The notes below the pieces were generated by a model that worked only from the letters and a program-made list of their open reading frames with translations, made no database searches and had not been told where the DNA came from. From positions 1 to 39,569 of the forward strand of contig JAUVKF010000025.1 in NCBI GenBank assembly GCA_030596395.1: a DNA stretch of 39,569 nt, in the 5' to 3' direction. Position numbers and translations under genes: made by a program. Below are positions 32,701-39,569 of this stretch, in pieces; position 1 is the first letter of the stretch; every line of letters starts with the position of its first letter. This stretch comes from Chlorobiota bacterium. GTDB lineage: Bacteria > Bacteroidota > Bacteroidia > Bacteroidales > F082.

Positions 32701-34038
32701 TCATTGGTGCTTTACAACTGCCTTTTTCTTCCACCGGCCTGTTTTGTAATAGGTCAGCGACAACATTATACCTATTACCCAGGCAACCGGAATTCCCCAC
32801 CAGATGCCATTGGAGCCAATTTCAACCGACAAAAAGTATGACGCAGGTATTCGTATTATCCACAATGTAATAATGGTAATAACCATTGATGTGATCGTAT
32901 CCCCGGCTCCTCTTAAAACACCCATCATCACAAACATCGAAGCAAACACAACATAAAACGGACTCACAATATAAAGATAATGTTTTCCAATATCAATCAC
33001 CTCTGCATCATTAGTAAACAGACCAATAATTGGTTCGGCAAACAATACCGCTGCCGCAGTGATGGTAAGCGAAACCATAGCCATCATTAAGAGTGTTGAT
33101 TTAACACCCTGATTAATCCTGTGCATCTTATTCGCGCCTATGTTCTGACCGACAAAAGTGGAAATGGCTGCAGAAAAATTCATGGCAGGCAGTACTGCAA
33201 AGGAATCAATCCGCATGGCAATGCTGTATGCTGCAATTGTTGGTGTGCCAAACATGTTTACAATTCGGTATAATGCCAGAAAACCCACAGCCACGAAAGT
33301 CTGCTGAACGCCTGATGGCAACCCGATTTTCAAACTTTTCCTGAACAATTCCCTGTCGAATCGCATCTTCAATGGGGAAAAATCAAGGAAACTGTGGTAG
33401 CGGTTTAAATAAATTACAATTGAGAAGAATGCGCCTCCCTGGGCGATAACTGTTGCAGCTGCAACGCCTTTGATTCCCCATCCTAATCCTAAAACAAAGA
33501 AAAGGTCAAGGGCAATATTCACCAGTGTGGAAACCACAAGGAAATAAACCGGTGTTTTTGAATCGCCAAGTCCACGCATGATGGCGCTGGTGCCCTGGAA
33601 TCCGAAAAAGAAAACAAAACCCAACGAATAAATAGTAAAATAGTCAATTGCCAATGGGATAACCTCTTCAGGTAATTGTATCAATTGGAAAATATATTTA
33701 CTGGTGTATATGCCAATAAAAGTCAAAGCGATGGATGCAAAAAACATGAATATATAAAGGGTATCAATGGTCCGTTTTACGCGGCCCATATCTTTTGCAC
33801 CGAAGTACTGGGCGATAATAATGGTTGAACCCATGGCGATACCCACTACAAATGAGATCAATGCAAAAATGAGGGGAAAGCTGGCACCGACCGCCGCAAG
33901 GGCTTCTTTTCCAAGCACTTTACCGATGATAATGGCATCGACAACATTATACATCTGCTGGAAAATATTCCCAAATAACATGGGTAGTGCAAAATTCAGG
34001 ATCAGCCTGCCCTCTTTTCCCTCAGTTAAATCTTTCAC
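32701..34038 (-). CDS. MATE-family multidrug/metabolite exporter
   Basis: The 445-aa protein has twelve predicted transmembrane helices arranged in two homologous halves. It starts MKDLTEGKEGRLILNFALPMLFGNIFQQMYNVVD, the typical first-helix region, with the later MRGLGDSKTP and GVLRGAGDT repeats marking the ends of equivalent helices in the two halves. It belongs to the NorM/DinF group driven by Na+ or H+; substrate is unknown. The length is normal. It lies about 65 bp downstream of tatA on the same strand and could be co-transcribed. Confidence 0.9.
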   Translation of the reverse strand: MKDLTEGKEGRLILNFALPMLFGNIFQQMYNVVDAIIIGKVLGKEALAAVGASFPLIFALISFVVGIAMGSTIIIAQYFGAKDMGRVKRTIDTLYIFMFFASIALTFIGIYTSKYIFQLIQLPEEVIPLAIDYFTIYSLGFVFFFGFQGTSAIMRGLGDSKTPVYFLVVSTLVNIALDLFFVLGLGWGIKGVAAATVIAQGGAFFSIVIYLNRYHSFLDFSPLKMRFDRELFRKSLKIGLPSGVQQTFVAVGFLALYRIVNMFGTPTIAAYSIAMRIDSFAVLPAMNFSAAISTFVGQNIGANKMHRINQGVKSTLLMMAMVSLTITAAAVLFAEPIIGLFTNDAEVIDIGKHYLYIVSPFYVVFASMFVMMGVLRGAGDTITSMVITIITLWIIRIPASYFLSVEIGSNGIWWGIPVAWVIGIMLSLTYYKTGRWKKKAVVKHQ

Positions 34039-34104
34039 TTAATGACGTGGGTAAATTTTATTGAAATGCGAAGAAACGGTTAATTGTGATAATAGTAAAC
34101 CTTT

Positions 34105-34386
34105 TCAGCTTTTTTTCTTTTTGGATGAAGCCGGGCTATCTGCCTTGAATACATTTTTTGGATTCATCCCCTGTACATCCTTTTTAACATCCTTTATTTC
34201 GTTGGTAACATCCTTGATGTCGCTGACGATGTCACTTTCTTCAGCAGCTTTTCTAAAATCACGAATTCCTTTGCCGATCCCTTTGGCCAGTTCCGGAATT
34301 TTCTTACCTCCAAACAACAACAGCACCACTACAACTATGATCACTATTTCGGGACCCCCAATCCAACCAGCTGTAAATTGTATCAT
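34105..34386 (-). CDS. tatA: Twin-arginine translocase subunit TatA
   Basis: The 93-aa protein has one N-terminal helix (GPEIVIIVVVVLLLFGG), the hinge FGGKKIPELAKGIGKGIRDFR that starts the amphipathic helix, and a long charged tail (DIKDVTNEIKDVKKDV...) ending in KKKK. It is a TatA/E-type pore subunit. tatC and tatB are not nearby in this window, as is common in Bacteroidota where tat genes are scattered. Confidence 0.92.
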   Translation of the reverse strand: MIQFTAGWIGGPEIVIIVVVVLLLFGGKKIPELAKGIGKGIRDFRKAAEESDIVSDIKDVTNEIKDVKKDVQGMNPKNVFKADSPASSKKKKS

Positions 34387-34434
34387 AACATTTGTTTTTT
34401 ACAAAATTACTGAAATATTATGATTCGTTCAATT

Positions 34435-34500
34435 GCCTGCCTTTGCCGGATCGGCGTCGCGTCCGCCTGCAAAAGTGTAACGGCGGACAGGCAGGCAGGC
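34435..34500. repeat. GC-rich palindromic repeat (GCCTGCC...GGCAGGC)
   Basis: The outer arms GCCTGCCT and AGGCAGGC enclose an inner hairpin GTCCGCC...GGCGGAC (34461-34488). It is related by its CCTGCC words to units at 8195-8233 and 38243-38268. Confidence 0.6.
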
Positions 34501-34651
34501 GAGTACTGCTGAAGGCTGTATGCGGCAATCCCCCCTTATATAGTTCTCGTTCCAGGTCAGGAGACTCTTTCTCCTTTTCTGTTTTAAGCGTCCTTAAAAT
34601 TTCTTTTATCCTTCCTTAAAACGAAGACGTTTGAAGCAGGGTGGGCCAGCA

Positions 34652-34713
34652 ACCAGTATCGAGTCACCAGTATCGAGTCACCAGTATCCAGTATCCATCA
34701 ACCAGCATCCAGC
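34652..34713 (+). repeat. Tandem 14-bp repeat ACCAGTATCGAGTC
   Basis: Two perfect copies (34652-34679) are followed by shortened variants (ACCAGTATCC, AGTATCC, ACCAGCATCC). A similar CCAGT/CAACCA run is found at about 14180-14217. No coding meaning is evident. Confidence 0.6.
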
Positions 34714-34806
34714 CAAAAATTTATACACATTCTTACTTATTTTCTTAACAAGCTTAAAAAGATACTAGGATTCTTACTTATTTAGTATAGGCAATCAGAG
34801 TATTTG

Positions 34807-34814
34807 TATTTTTG
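34807..34814 (+). promoter_or_regulatory. -7 promoter element upstream of the TPR operon
   Basis: TATTTTTG matches TAnnTTTG. It puts the transcript start at about 34821, beyond a possible GTG start at 34817, and so supports the ATG at 34835 as the real start. A -33 TTG is not obvious. Confidence 0.5.
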
Positions 34815-34834
34815 AAGTGTTTTTTAGAAAGCCT

Positions 34835-36241
34835 ATGAGCGAAGATTTAGATTGGTTAGGTGAAAATGAGATCAGCGGCCTGGTAGAACGGTTTGATTCC
34901 ATGCTGAAGGAAAAGACGCAGTATTTCTTTGATGTGGATGAGTTTGAGGTAATTATAGACCATTACTATGATAATGCTGACTACGCCATGTCGCGAAAAG
35001 CTGTTGAGCAGGCTTTGCTTCAACATCCCGGGTATTCAGGGTTTCAAATTCGCGAAGCAAGATTATTGGCGATGGATAAAAAATATTATGAAGCTTTGGA
35101 ATTGCTTAATCATGTGGAGTTATTAGAGCCTGCCAATGAGGAAATTTACCTGACCAAAGGCGAGATATACAGCTTAATGAACAAACATGAACTGGCTATT
35201 GAGGAATATAAAAAATCAATTCCTTACTCTGAACAGCCCGAAGAAATTTACGCTAACATCGCCTTTGAATATGAAAACCTGAACAATTACCCAAGTACCA
35301 TCAAGTACCTTAAAAGAGCTTTAACCATCAAACCGGAATCGGAAAACCTGGTGCATGAAATAGCTTTCTTTTTTGAGATCACAGGTAGGGAAGAAGAAGC
35401 CATCGATTTTTTTACTGCTTTTCTGGATGAGAACCCTTACTCAAAAGTTGCCTGGTTTAATCTCGGAATTTTTTATAATTCTATCGAATTGTTCGAGAAA
35501 GCAATTGAATCTTATGAATTTACTTTAGCCATTGATGAATCGTTTTCCTCGGCCTATTTTAATATCGCTAATTCCTATTCAGGATTAAAGCTTTACAAAA
35601 AGTCAATCAATTACTACGAGGAAACATTTAAATATGAAGAACCAGAGGCAATCACCTATTACTACATCGGTGAATCGTATGAAAATATGGATGACCTCAA
35701 AAGCGCGACGCTGAATTTTAACAAAGCCCTGGAGCTTGATGATAAACTGGCGGATGCATGGGCAGGTATTGGCAGGGTTTTTACCAGGCAGTACATGGAT
35801 AAAACAGCGATAAAATATTATCAGAAAGCCATTGAGATCATGCCATTAAAAGATGATTTTAAATATGAACTGGCAATGATCTATTTTAAGAACAAGATGT
35901 CAGAAAAAGCCCGCAATTTATTTAAAGATATTGTTGAACATGATACTCAGTATATTGAAGCCTGGATCAATTATTCAGTTTGTGTTTCTATAACAGATAA
36001 TATTGATAAAGCCATTGATGTGATCGAAGATGCCCTGGAATATAATAAATCTGATGCTACCTTATGGTATCGCCTTGCAGGCTTATTACATAAATCGGGA
36101 AAAATACAACAAGCTTATTATTATATTGAAACAGCTTTAAAACTGAACTTTAAAAAGCATACCGAATTGCTCTCCTTTATGCCTGAATTGAACAAAGAAT
36201 CGCGATTTGTTGAATTATTGGGTACTTACTCAAGCAAATAA
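34835..36241 (+). CDS. Tetratricopeptide-repeat protein
   Basis: The 468-aa protein has no signal peptide or membrane segment and consists almost wholly of TPR helices, about eleven repeats of 34 residues (e.g. VAWFNLGIFYNSIELFEKAIESYEFTLAIDESF, SAYFNIANSYSGLKLYKKSINYYEET, DAWAGIGRVFTRQYMDKTAIKYYQKAIEIMP). It is a cytoplasmic scaffold of unknown partner. The open frame begins at GTG 34817, but ATG 34835 (MSEDLDWLG) fits the promoter position. Its stop codon is directly followed by the DUF368 ATG, and aroE follows 8 bp later, so these three form a tight operon. Similar TPR proteins are found beside DUF368 in other Bacteroidota as far as I recall, suggesting a shared function. Confidence 0.82.
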   Translation: MSEDLDWLGENEISGLVERFDSMLKEKTQYFFDVDEFEVIIDHYYDNADYAMSRKAVEQALLQHPGYSGFQIREARLLAMDKKYYEALELLNHVELLEPANEEIYLTKGEIYSLMNKHELAIEEYKKSIPYSEQPEEIYANIAFEYENLNNYPSTIKYLKRALTIKPESENLVHEIAFFFEITGREEEAIDFFTAFLDENPYSKVAWFNLGIFYNSIELFEKAIESYEFTLAIDESFSSAYFNIANSYSGLKLYKKSINYYEETFKYEEPEAITYYYIGESYENMDDLKSATLNFNKALELDDKLADAWAGIGRVFTRQYMDKTAIKYYQKAIEIMPLKDDFKYELAMIYFKNKMSEKARNLFKDIVEHDTQYIEAWINYSVCVSITDNIDKAIDVIEDALEYNKSDATLWYRLAGLLHKSGKIQQAYYYIETALKLNFKKHTELLSFMPELNKESRFVELLGTYSSK

Positions 36242-37174
36242 ATGACTGAATATCTAGGATATATTTTAAAAGGTTTGGGAGTGGGTATCGCAAACATCAT
36301 CCCAGGTGTATCCGGTGGTACAATTGCACTGATTACCGGCATTTTTGTAAGGCTGATCAATGCGATTAAATCATTCGATATCAGTGCTGGTAAATTAATC
36401 ATCAGCGGAAAGTGGAAGGAGTTTGCAGCGAAGACAGACCTTTACTTTTTAGTTGCAGTTTTTAGTGGTGTAATTATAGCCATCGTCTTGTTGGCTAAAA
36501 TTTTTGGCTTTCTATTCGACAATTATCCCGTTTATATCTGGGCTTATTTTTTCGGTCTGGTACTGGCATCAATTTATTTTGTTGGCAAGCGAATCGACCA
36601 CTGGACGATATCCGTAATTATCTTTCTTATTCTGGGAACTGCAATCGCGGTAATTTTATCCTTTTTTAATCCGGCAACCCAAAACCAGGGAATTTTCTAC
36701 CTGTTTTTATGTGGAGTTGTTGCGGTATGCAGTATGATCCTTCCGGGACTGTCAGGCTCCTTTGTGTTGATTTTAATGGGGAATTATCAGCTTGTGGCAA
36801 TTGATGCGATCAATAACCGCAATTGGGAAATCCTGTTTCCTGTTGCTATTGGCGCAGCTGTTGGATTGGTAGCCTTCTCGCACCTGCTTTCATGGGTTTT
36901 TAAGCATTTTAAAGACCAGACTATTGCATTGCTGACAGGTTTTATCCTGGGTTCGCTGAATATACTATGGCCCTGGAAAAAAGCCACTTACCTTACCAAT
37001 GAGGCAGGTGATTTTATTTTAAAAAATGGAGAAAAGATAGTAGCAAGGTACGCCAGTGTTCTTCCGGATGCGATGAATGCTGAAGTTTGGTCCGCTATCT
37101 TTTTGGTTATCATTGGAATCGCATCAATTACCGTACTTGAATTAACTGCTTTAAAAGAAGAACAACCCAACTAG
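36242..37174 (+). CDS. DUF368 family undecaprenyl-phosphate transporter (PopT-type)
   Basis: The 310-aa polytopic membrane protein has the two DUF368 signature loops: IIPGVSGGT (about 20-28) and, in the second half, MILPGLSGSF, which mark inverted structural repeats. The DUF368 family has recently been shown to return the C55 lipid carrier undecaprenyl phosphate across the membrane for reuse in wall and envelope synthesis. Length and about eight helices fit. The ATG abuts the stop of the TPR gene with no gap, implying translational coupling. Confidence 0.9.
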   Translation: MTEYLGYILKGLGVGIANIIPGVSGGTIALITGIFVRLINAIKSFDISAGKLIISGKWKEFAAKTDLYFLVAVFSGVIIAIVLLAKIFGFLFDNYPVYIWAYFFGLVLASIYFVGKRIDHWTISVIIFLILGTAIAVILSFFNPATQNQGIFYLFLCGVVAVCSMILPGLSGSFVLILMGNYQLVAIDAINNRNWEILFPVAIGAAVGLVAFSHLLSWVFKHFKDQTIALLTGFILGSLNILWPWKKATYLTNEAGDFILKNGEKIVARYASVLPDAMNAEVWSAIFLVIIGIASITVLELTALKEEQPN

Positions 37175-37182
37175 CTTATTTC

Positions 37183-37938
37183 ATGGAAATCTATGGAATT
37201 ATAGGCGAAAAACTCATTCATTCATCTTCTCCTGCTTTTTTTCAGGATAAGTTTCAGAAATTAAACATTGATGCTGATTACATTCCGTTCGAATTGAGCG
37301 ATATAGCGGATTTACCAGAATTAATTCAGTCTCAAAAAAACTTAATTGGTCTGAATGTTACAATCCCCTTTAAAGAAAGTGTTATTCCATATCTTGATTT
37401 TTTAAGCCCGGAAGCCGAAGCGACAGGGGCAGTTAATACTATAAAAATAATCCGTGCTGCAGGAAAAACAAAACTGCATGGTTACAATACTGATGTTATA
37501 GGCTTTAAAGATTCAGTTGAGCTTCTGATTTCAGGAAAGAAAGGTTTAAAGGCGCTAATTCTTGGCACGGGTGGAAGCGCTAAATCTGTTGCCTTCGTAC
37601 TGCAAAACCTTGGGATTCATTATCAAATGGTAAGCCGGGAGCCGAAGGCAAAGGCAAAGGAGTTGTCCTATGTTACGATTGATGCAAATATTCTTTATGA
37701 TCACTTGCTGATCATAAACACAACACCGCTTGGAATGTTCCCAAATATAGATTCTGCTCCTGATATTCCATACCATTTTTTATCAGGGCATCATTTCCTT
37801 TACGACCTCATTTATAATCCTTCTGAAACTTTATTCCTGAAAAAAGGAAAAAAGAAAAAAGCCATCGTGCAAAACGGGTTAAATATGTTGCATATCCAGG
37901 CGGAGGAATCCTGGAAAATCTGGCAGGATATCAATTGA
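37183..37938 (+). CDS. aroE: Shikimate dehydrogenase
   Basis: The 251-aa NADP-dependent enzyme converts 3-dehydroshikimate to shikimate in aromatic amino acid synthesis. Substrate-site residues are present: SSSPAF (14-19), NVTIPFK with catalytic Lys64, GAVNTI (82-87) with Asn85, and NTD with Asp104; the dinucleotide loop is GTGGSAKS (128-135), and the QNGLNMLHIQAEESW segment closes the C-terminus. It is slightly shorter than the average family member but complete. It is the last gene of the TPR-DUF368-aroE operon (8-bp gap). Confidence 0.94.
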   Translation: MEIYGIIGEKLIHSSSPAFFQDKFQKLNIDADYIPFELSDIADLPELIQSQKNLIGLNVTIPFKESVIPYLDFLSPEAEATGAVNTIKIIRAAGKTKLHGYNTDVIGFKDSVELLISGKKGLKALILGTGGSAKSVAFVLQNLGIHYQMVSREPKAKAKELSYVTIDANILYDHLLIINTTPLGMFPNIDSAPDIPYHFLSGHHFLYDLIYNPSETLFLKKGKKKKAIVQNGLNMLHIQAEESWKIWQDIN

Positions 37939-38048
37939 AATAGTTTACTTCTCTGTTAAAATTCTGTTAATCCGAACCTGGTTAATGATTTCACATTATA
38001 CCAATTGTGGTTTATAATGCCGCAGAAAATTATAAACCTTACAATGGT

Positions 38049-38123
38049 TAATGCCGATATAGAAATTAAGGAGCAAATTGAGTGTAGCGAAATATGCGAT
38101 ATTTTATTTCATAGTCGGTATTA
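38049..38123. repeat. Inner inverted-repeat unit 1
   Basis: The left end TTAATGCCGATATAGAAAT and the reverse complement of the right end (TAATACCGACTATGAAAT) match with a few differences. It is probably a decayed copy of the TAATACCGA-ended family. Confidence 0.55.
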
Positions 38124-38175
38124 GTCGTTAATTGACAAACAGGATCAGATTGGTTATCTTTACATTAAGTTTCAG

Positions 38176-38281
38176 TAATACCGATTATCAATTGAAATAC
38201 ACTTTTTATTCACTTCATTCCAAAAAGTGTTTTAATTGTATACCTGCCTGCCGAAACGGCAGTACAGGCTGGTCGGTATTA
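38176..38281. repeat. Inner inverted-repeat unit 2 carrying a GC-rich repeat
   Basis: The ends TAATACCGA and TCGGTATTA are exact inverted repeats. A 16-18 bp stem fills the left part, and a CCTGCCTGCCGAAACGGCAG unit is lodged in the right arm, so one repeat family has inserted into another. Confidence 0.65.
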
Positions 38282-38365
38282 ACTCCCGAGACTTCGGGAT
38301 AAATTTTCAAATGCTTTTTAGCGCATTTTAAAATACAATTGGTATAAGTTGTAAAGATTTCCGAT

Positions 38366-39148
38366 ATGATAAAGTATATTAAACAGTCAGTCAGGAAAGA
38401 AGCAGTAGCGGGATCATTTTACCCTGACAATGAAAAAAAAATCATTGATTTTATCTCATTTGTCGAGACTTCCCGGGTAGCGGTGATACAAAATATTTTG
38501 ATTTCGTTAAAAGGACGGAAAGTAAACGGCCTGATCGTACCCCATGCAGGATGGATCTATTCGGGTAAGACGGCTTTACTGGCTTACAAGATCCTTGAAA
38601 CGATTAAACCATCCCGCATCGCTTTATTAGGGCCATCACATCAATTTCCTATAAACCGGGTTTTGTCAGATAGCCATGATCACTGGTCCACTCCGCTGGG
38701 TTCGATAAAAATCCACAAGGATCACTATTTTGAAAGTAACGACACTTATCATGCGCATGAACATGCACTGGAAGTTCAAACTCCGTTTATCAAATACTAT
38801 TCAGGTATTTCGGAGATGCTCCCTCTGGTAATTGGCGAAATAACTGAGTCACAGGCCGAAGATTGTGCACGTCATCTTTACAATCATCATTATTTTGTGA
38901 TCATCAGCACCGACCTCAGTCATTTTAATTCGCTGGAAATGGCAAAGAAAAAAGATGCAGTTAGCATCAGTAGTATTCAGGATTTAAATGATCAAAACCT
39001 TGATGCCTGTGGTACCAATCCCCTGAAAGTTGCATTTGAGTTTTGCAAATTGAGTAATTCAAAGCCTCACCTGATTGAATACTCAACCTCTGCCGAAATA
39101 ACGGGTGATAAGCATAATGTGGTTGGTTATGCAAGTTTTTGGTTTTAG
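38366..39148 (+). CDS. amrB: AmmeMemoRadiSam system protein B (MEMO1 family)
   Basis: The 260-aa protein matches the MEMO fold, related to extradiol dioxygenases: AVAGSFYP at the start, VPHAGWIYSGKTA (about 57-69), GPSH, HAHEHALEVQTPF (His-rich metal region), STDLSHF, and CGTNPLKVAF near the end. It normally works with an AMMECR1 domain protein and a radical SAM enzyme; neither is in this window, so it is either an orphan here or its partners are elsewhere. The family's reaction is unresolved. The start follows the MITE cluster by 20 bp, which means that cluster also supplies or separates its promoter region. Confidence 0.88.
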   Translation: MIKYIKQSVRKEAVAGSFYPDNEKKIIDFISFVETSRVAVIQNILISLKGRKVNGLIVPHAGWIYSGKTALLAYKILETIKPSRIALLGPSHQFPINRVLSDSHDHWSTPLGSIKIHKDHYFESNDTYHAHEHALEVQTPFIKYYSGISEMLPLVIGEITESQAEDCARHLYNHHYFVIISTDLSHFNSLEMAKKKDAVSISSIQDLNDQNLDACGTNPLKVAFEFCKLSNSKPHLIEYSTSAEITGDKHNVVGYASFWF

Positions 39149-39292
39149 TAGAGCCTGGTTGCAACTAAAATGCAAATAGTTCTAATTTTGAATTGTTTCC
39201 TGATGGTCACAAAATAATGATTAAATTATGTAGCTTTATCAATTATTGGTGTTCATTGTCGCAGCATTATATACATTTAATAGACAGCAAAT

Positions 39293-39569
39293 ATGGCAAT
39301 ATCGAATAGATCAAAACAAATATGGATCGAAAAAGGATATGAGCATTTTGCTTTATATGGTCCAGATAATCTTAGCGTTAATAAACTAAGCAAAGAAATA
39401 GGATCTTCTCGGGCTTCTTTTTATCACTACTTTGGAGATATTGAAGTTTTCATTGAAGAGTTACTTGACATGCACTGGCAAATTCATCAACAGTTTTTTT
39501 CCGTTGGAGCTTTGGAATGTAAAAAGCTTATCCCTGACCTTTATTTACTATTAGAACAACATCCTATTC
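39293..39569 (+). CDS. TetR-family transcriptional regulator, N-terminal fragment (runs off the window)
   Basis: An ATG at 39293 opens a frame to the window end (92 codons). The peptide MAISNRSKQIWIEKGYEHFALYG-PDNLSVNKLSKEIGSSRASFYHYFGDIEVFIEELL has the TetR helix-turn-helix pattern: a first helix, L-S-V-N-K-L-S-K-E-I-G, the turn S-S-R-A-S-F-Y-H-Y-F, and the start of the ligand domain. The DNA-binding part is complete and the sensor domain is cut off. A TATACATTTA stretch at about 39270-39279 could be its -7 box. The target genes may lie beyond the window. Confidence 0.8.
   Translation, partial: MAISNRSKQIWIEKGYEHFALYGPDNLSVNKLSKEIGSSRASFYHYFGDIEVFIEELLDMHWQIHQQFFSVGALECKKLIPDLYLLLEQHPI

Larger units (their letters stand above)
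34387..34806. other. Intergenic region with two repeat types
   Basis: There is no gene between the tatA start and the TPR gene. It contains a GC-rich palindrome at 34435-34500 and a 14-bp tandem repeat at 34652-34713, both listed separately. The last 100 bp are AT-rich and lead into the promoter of the TPR gene. Confidence 0.5.
37998..38345. mobile_element. Cluster of nested inverted-repeat elements (MITE-like)
   Basis: The outer unit begins ATACCAATTG and ends CAATTGGTAT, so both ends are exact inverted 10-mers that share ATACCAATT with the 6992 MITE. Inside lie two further units with TAAT(A/G)CCGA ends: 38049-38123 and 38176-38281. The second contains a long stem (AATTGAAATACACTTTTT facing AAAAAGTGTTTTAATT), the GC-rich CCTGCCTGCCG repeat (38243-38268), and is followed by a perfect palindrome, TCCCGAGACTTCGGGA (38284-38299). 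There is no coding capacity. Confidence 0.75.

Overview
This is a moderately AT-rich chromosomal segment that looks like a member of the Bacteroidota, probably a Bacteroidales/Marinilabiliales-type lineage. The reasons are: promoters of the TAnnTTTG (-7) type, best seen upstream of the HU gene at 20502-20531; almost no Shine-Dalgarno sequences; secretion signals ending in 'SAQ'; a ribosomal protein THX gene; a GH3/beta-lactamase double-domain enzyme; DUF368; and GC-rich palindromic intergenic repeats. I saw no rRNA, tRNA, CRISPR array, integrase or complete IS transposase.

Layout. 1-1265 (minus): the start of a B12-binding protein behind an opine-dehydrogenase-like gene. 1592-2629: two small envelope proteins. 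2925-6598: a type IIG restriction-modification enzyme followed by an AT-rich gene resembling DUF2441. 6600-8820: a scarred accessory interval with three broken copies of the 3' end of the neighbouring M48 (Ste24-type) protease gene, one of them split by a palindromic MITE, plus a small secreted protein with a structured leader and three 33-bp-phased repeats. 8821-20460: mostly housekeeping genes (M48 protease, VWA membrane protein, glmM, recR, HAD phosphatase, recQ, an outer-membrane barrel, 3-methyladenine glycosylase, HU). 20701-23806: fmt, a TPR membrane protein, a trmH gene broken by one in-frame amber codon, and ribosomal protein THX with a histone-H1-like tail. 23859-26579: one 906-aa protein joining a MurL-type epimerase to a MurD/MurD2-type ligase. 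26596-34386: AlgH/YqgE, then a tight minus-strand operon (GH3-beta-lactamase, CDF metal exporter, membrane protein, rhomboid), a MATE exporter and TatA. 34835-39569: TPR protein, DUF368 lipid-carrier transporter, aroE, a cluster of nested MITEs, AmmeMemoRadiSam protein B, and the start of a TetR-family regulator.

How the genes fit together. Peptidoglycan recurs as a theme: GlmM makes glucosamine-1-phosphate, the MurL-MurD2 fusion would add glutamate to the stem peptide as L-Glu and epimerise it afterwards, DUF368 recycles the undecaprenyl carrier, and the GH3-serine hydrolase trims or recycles muropeptides. The MurL-MurD2 fusion is the strongest candidate for an unusual system. The repeated protease gene tails beside restriction and secreted-protein cargo are the most unusual DNA-level signal. 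All calls come from reading the sequence; no database search was run.
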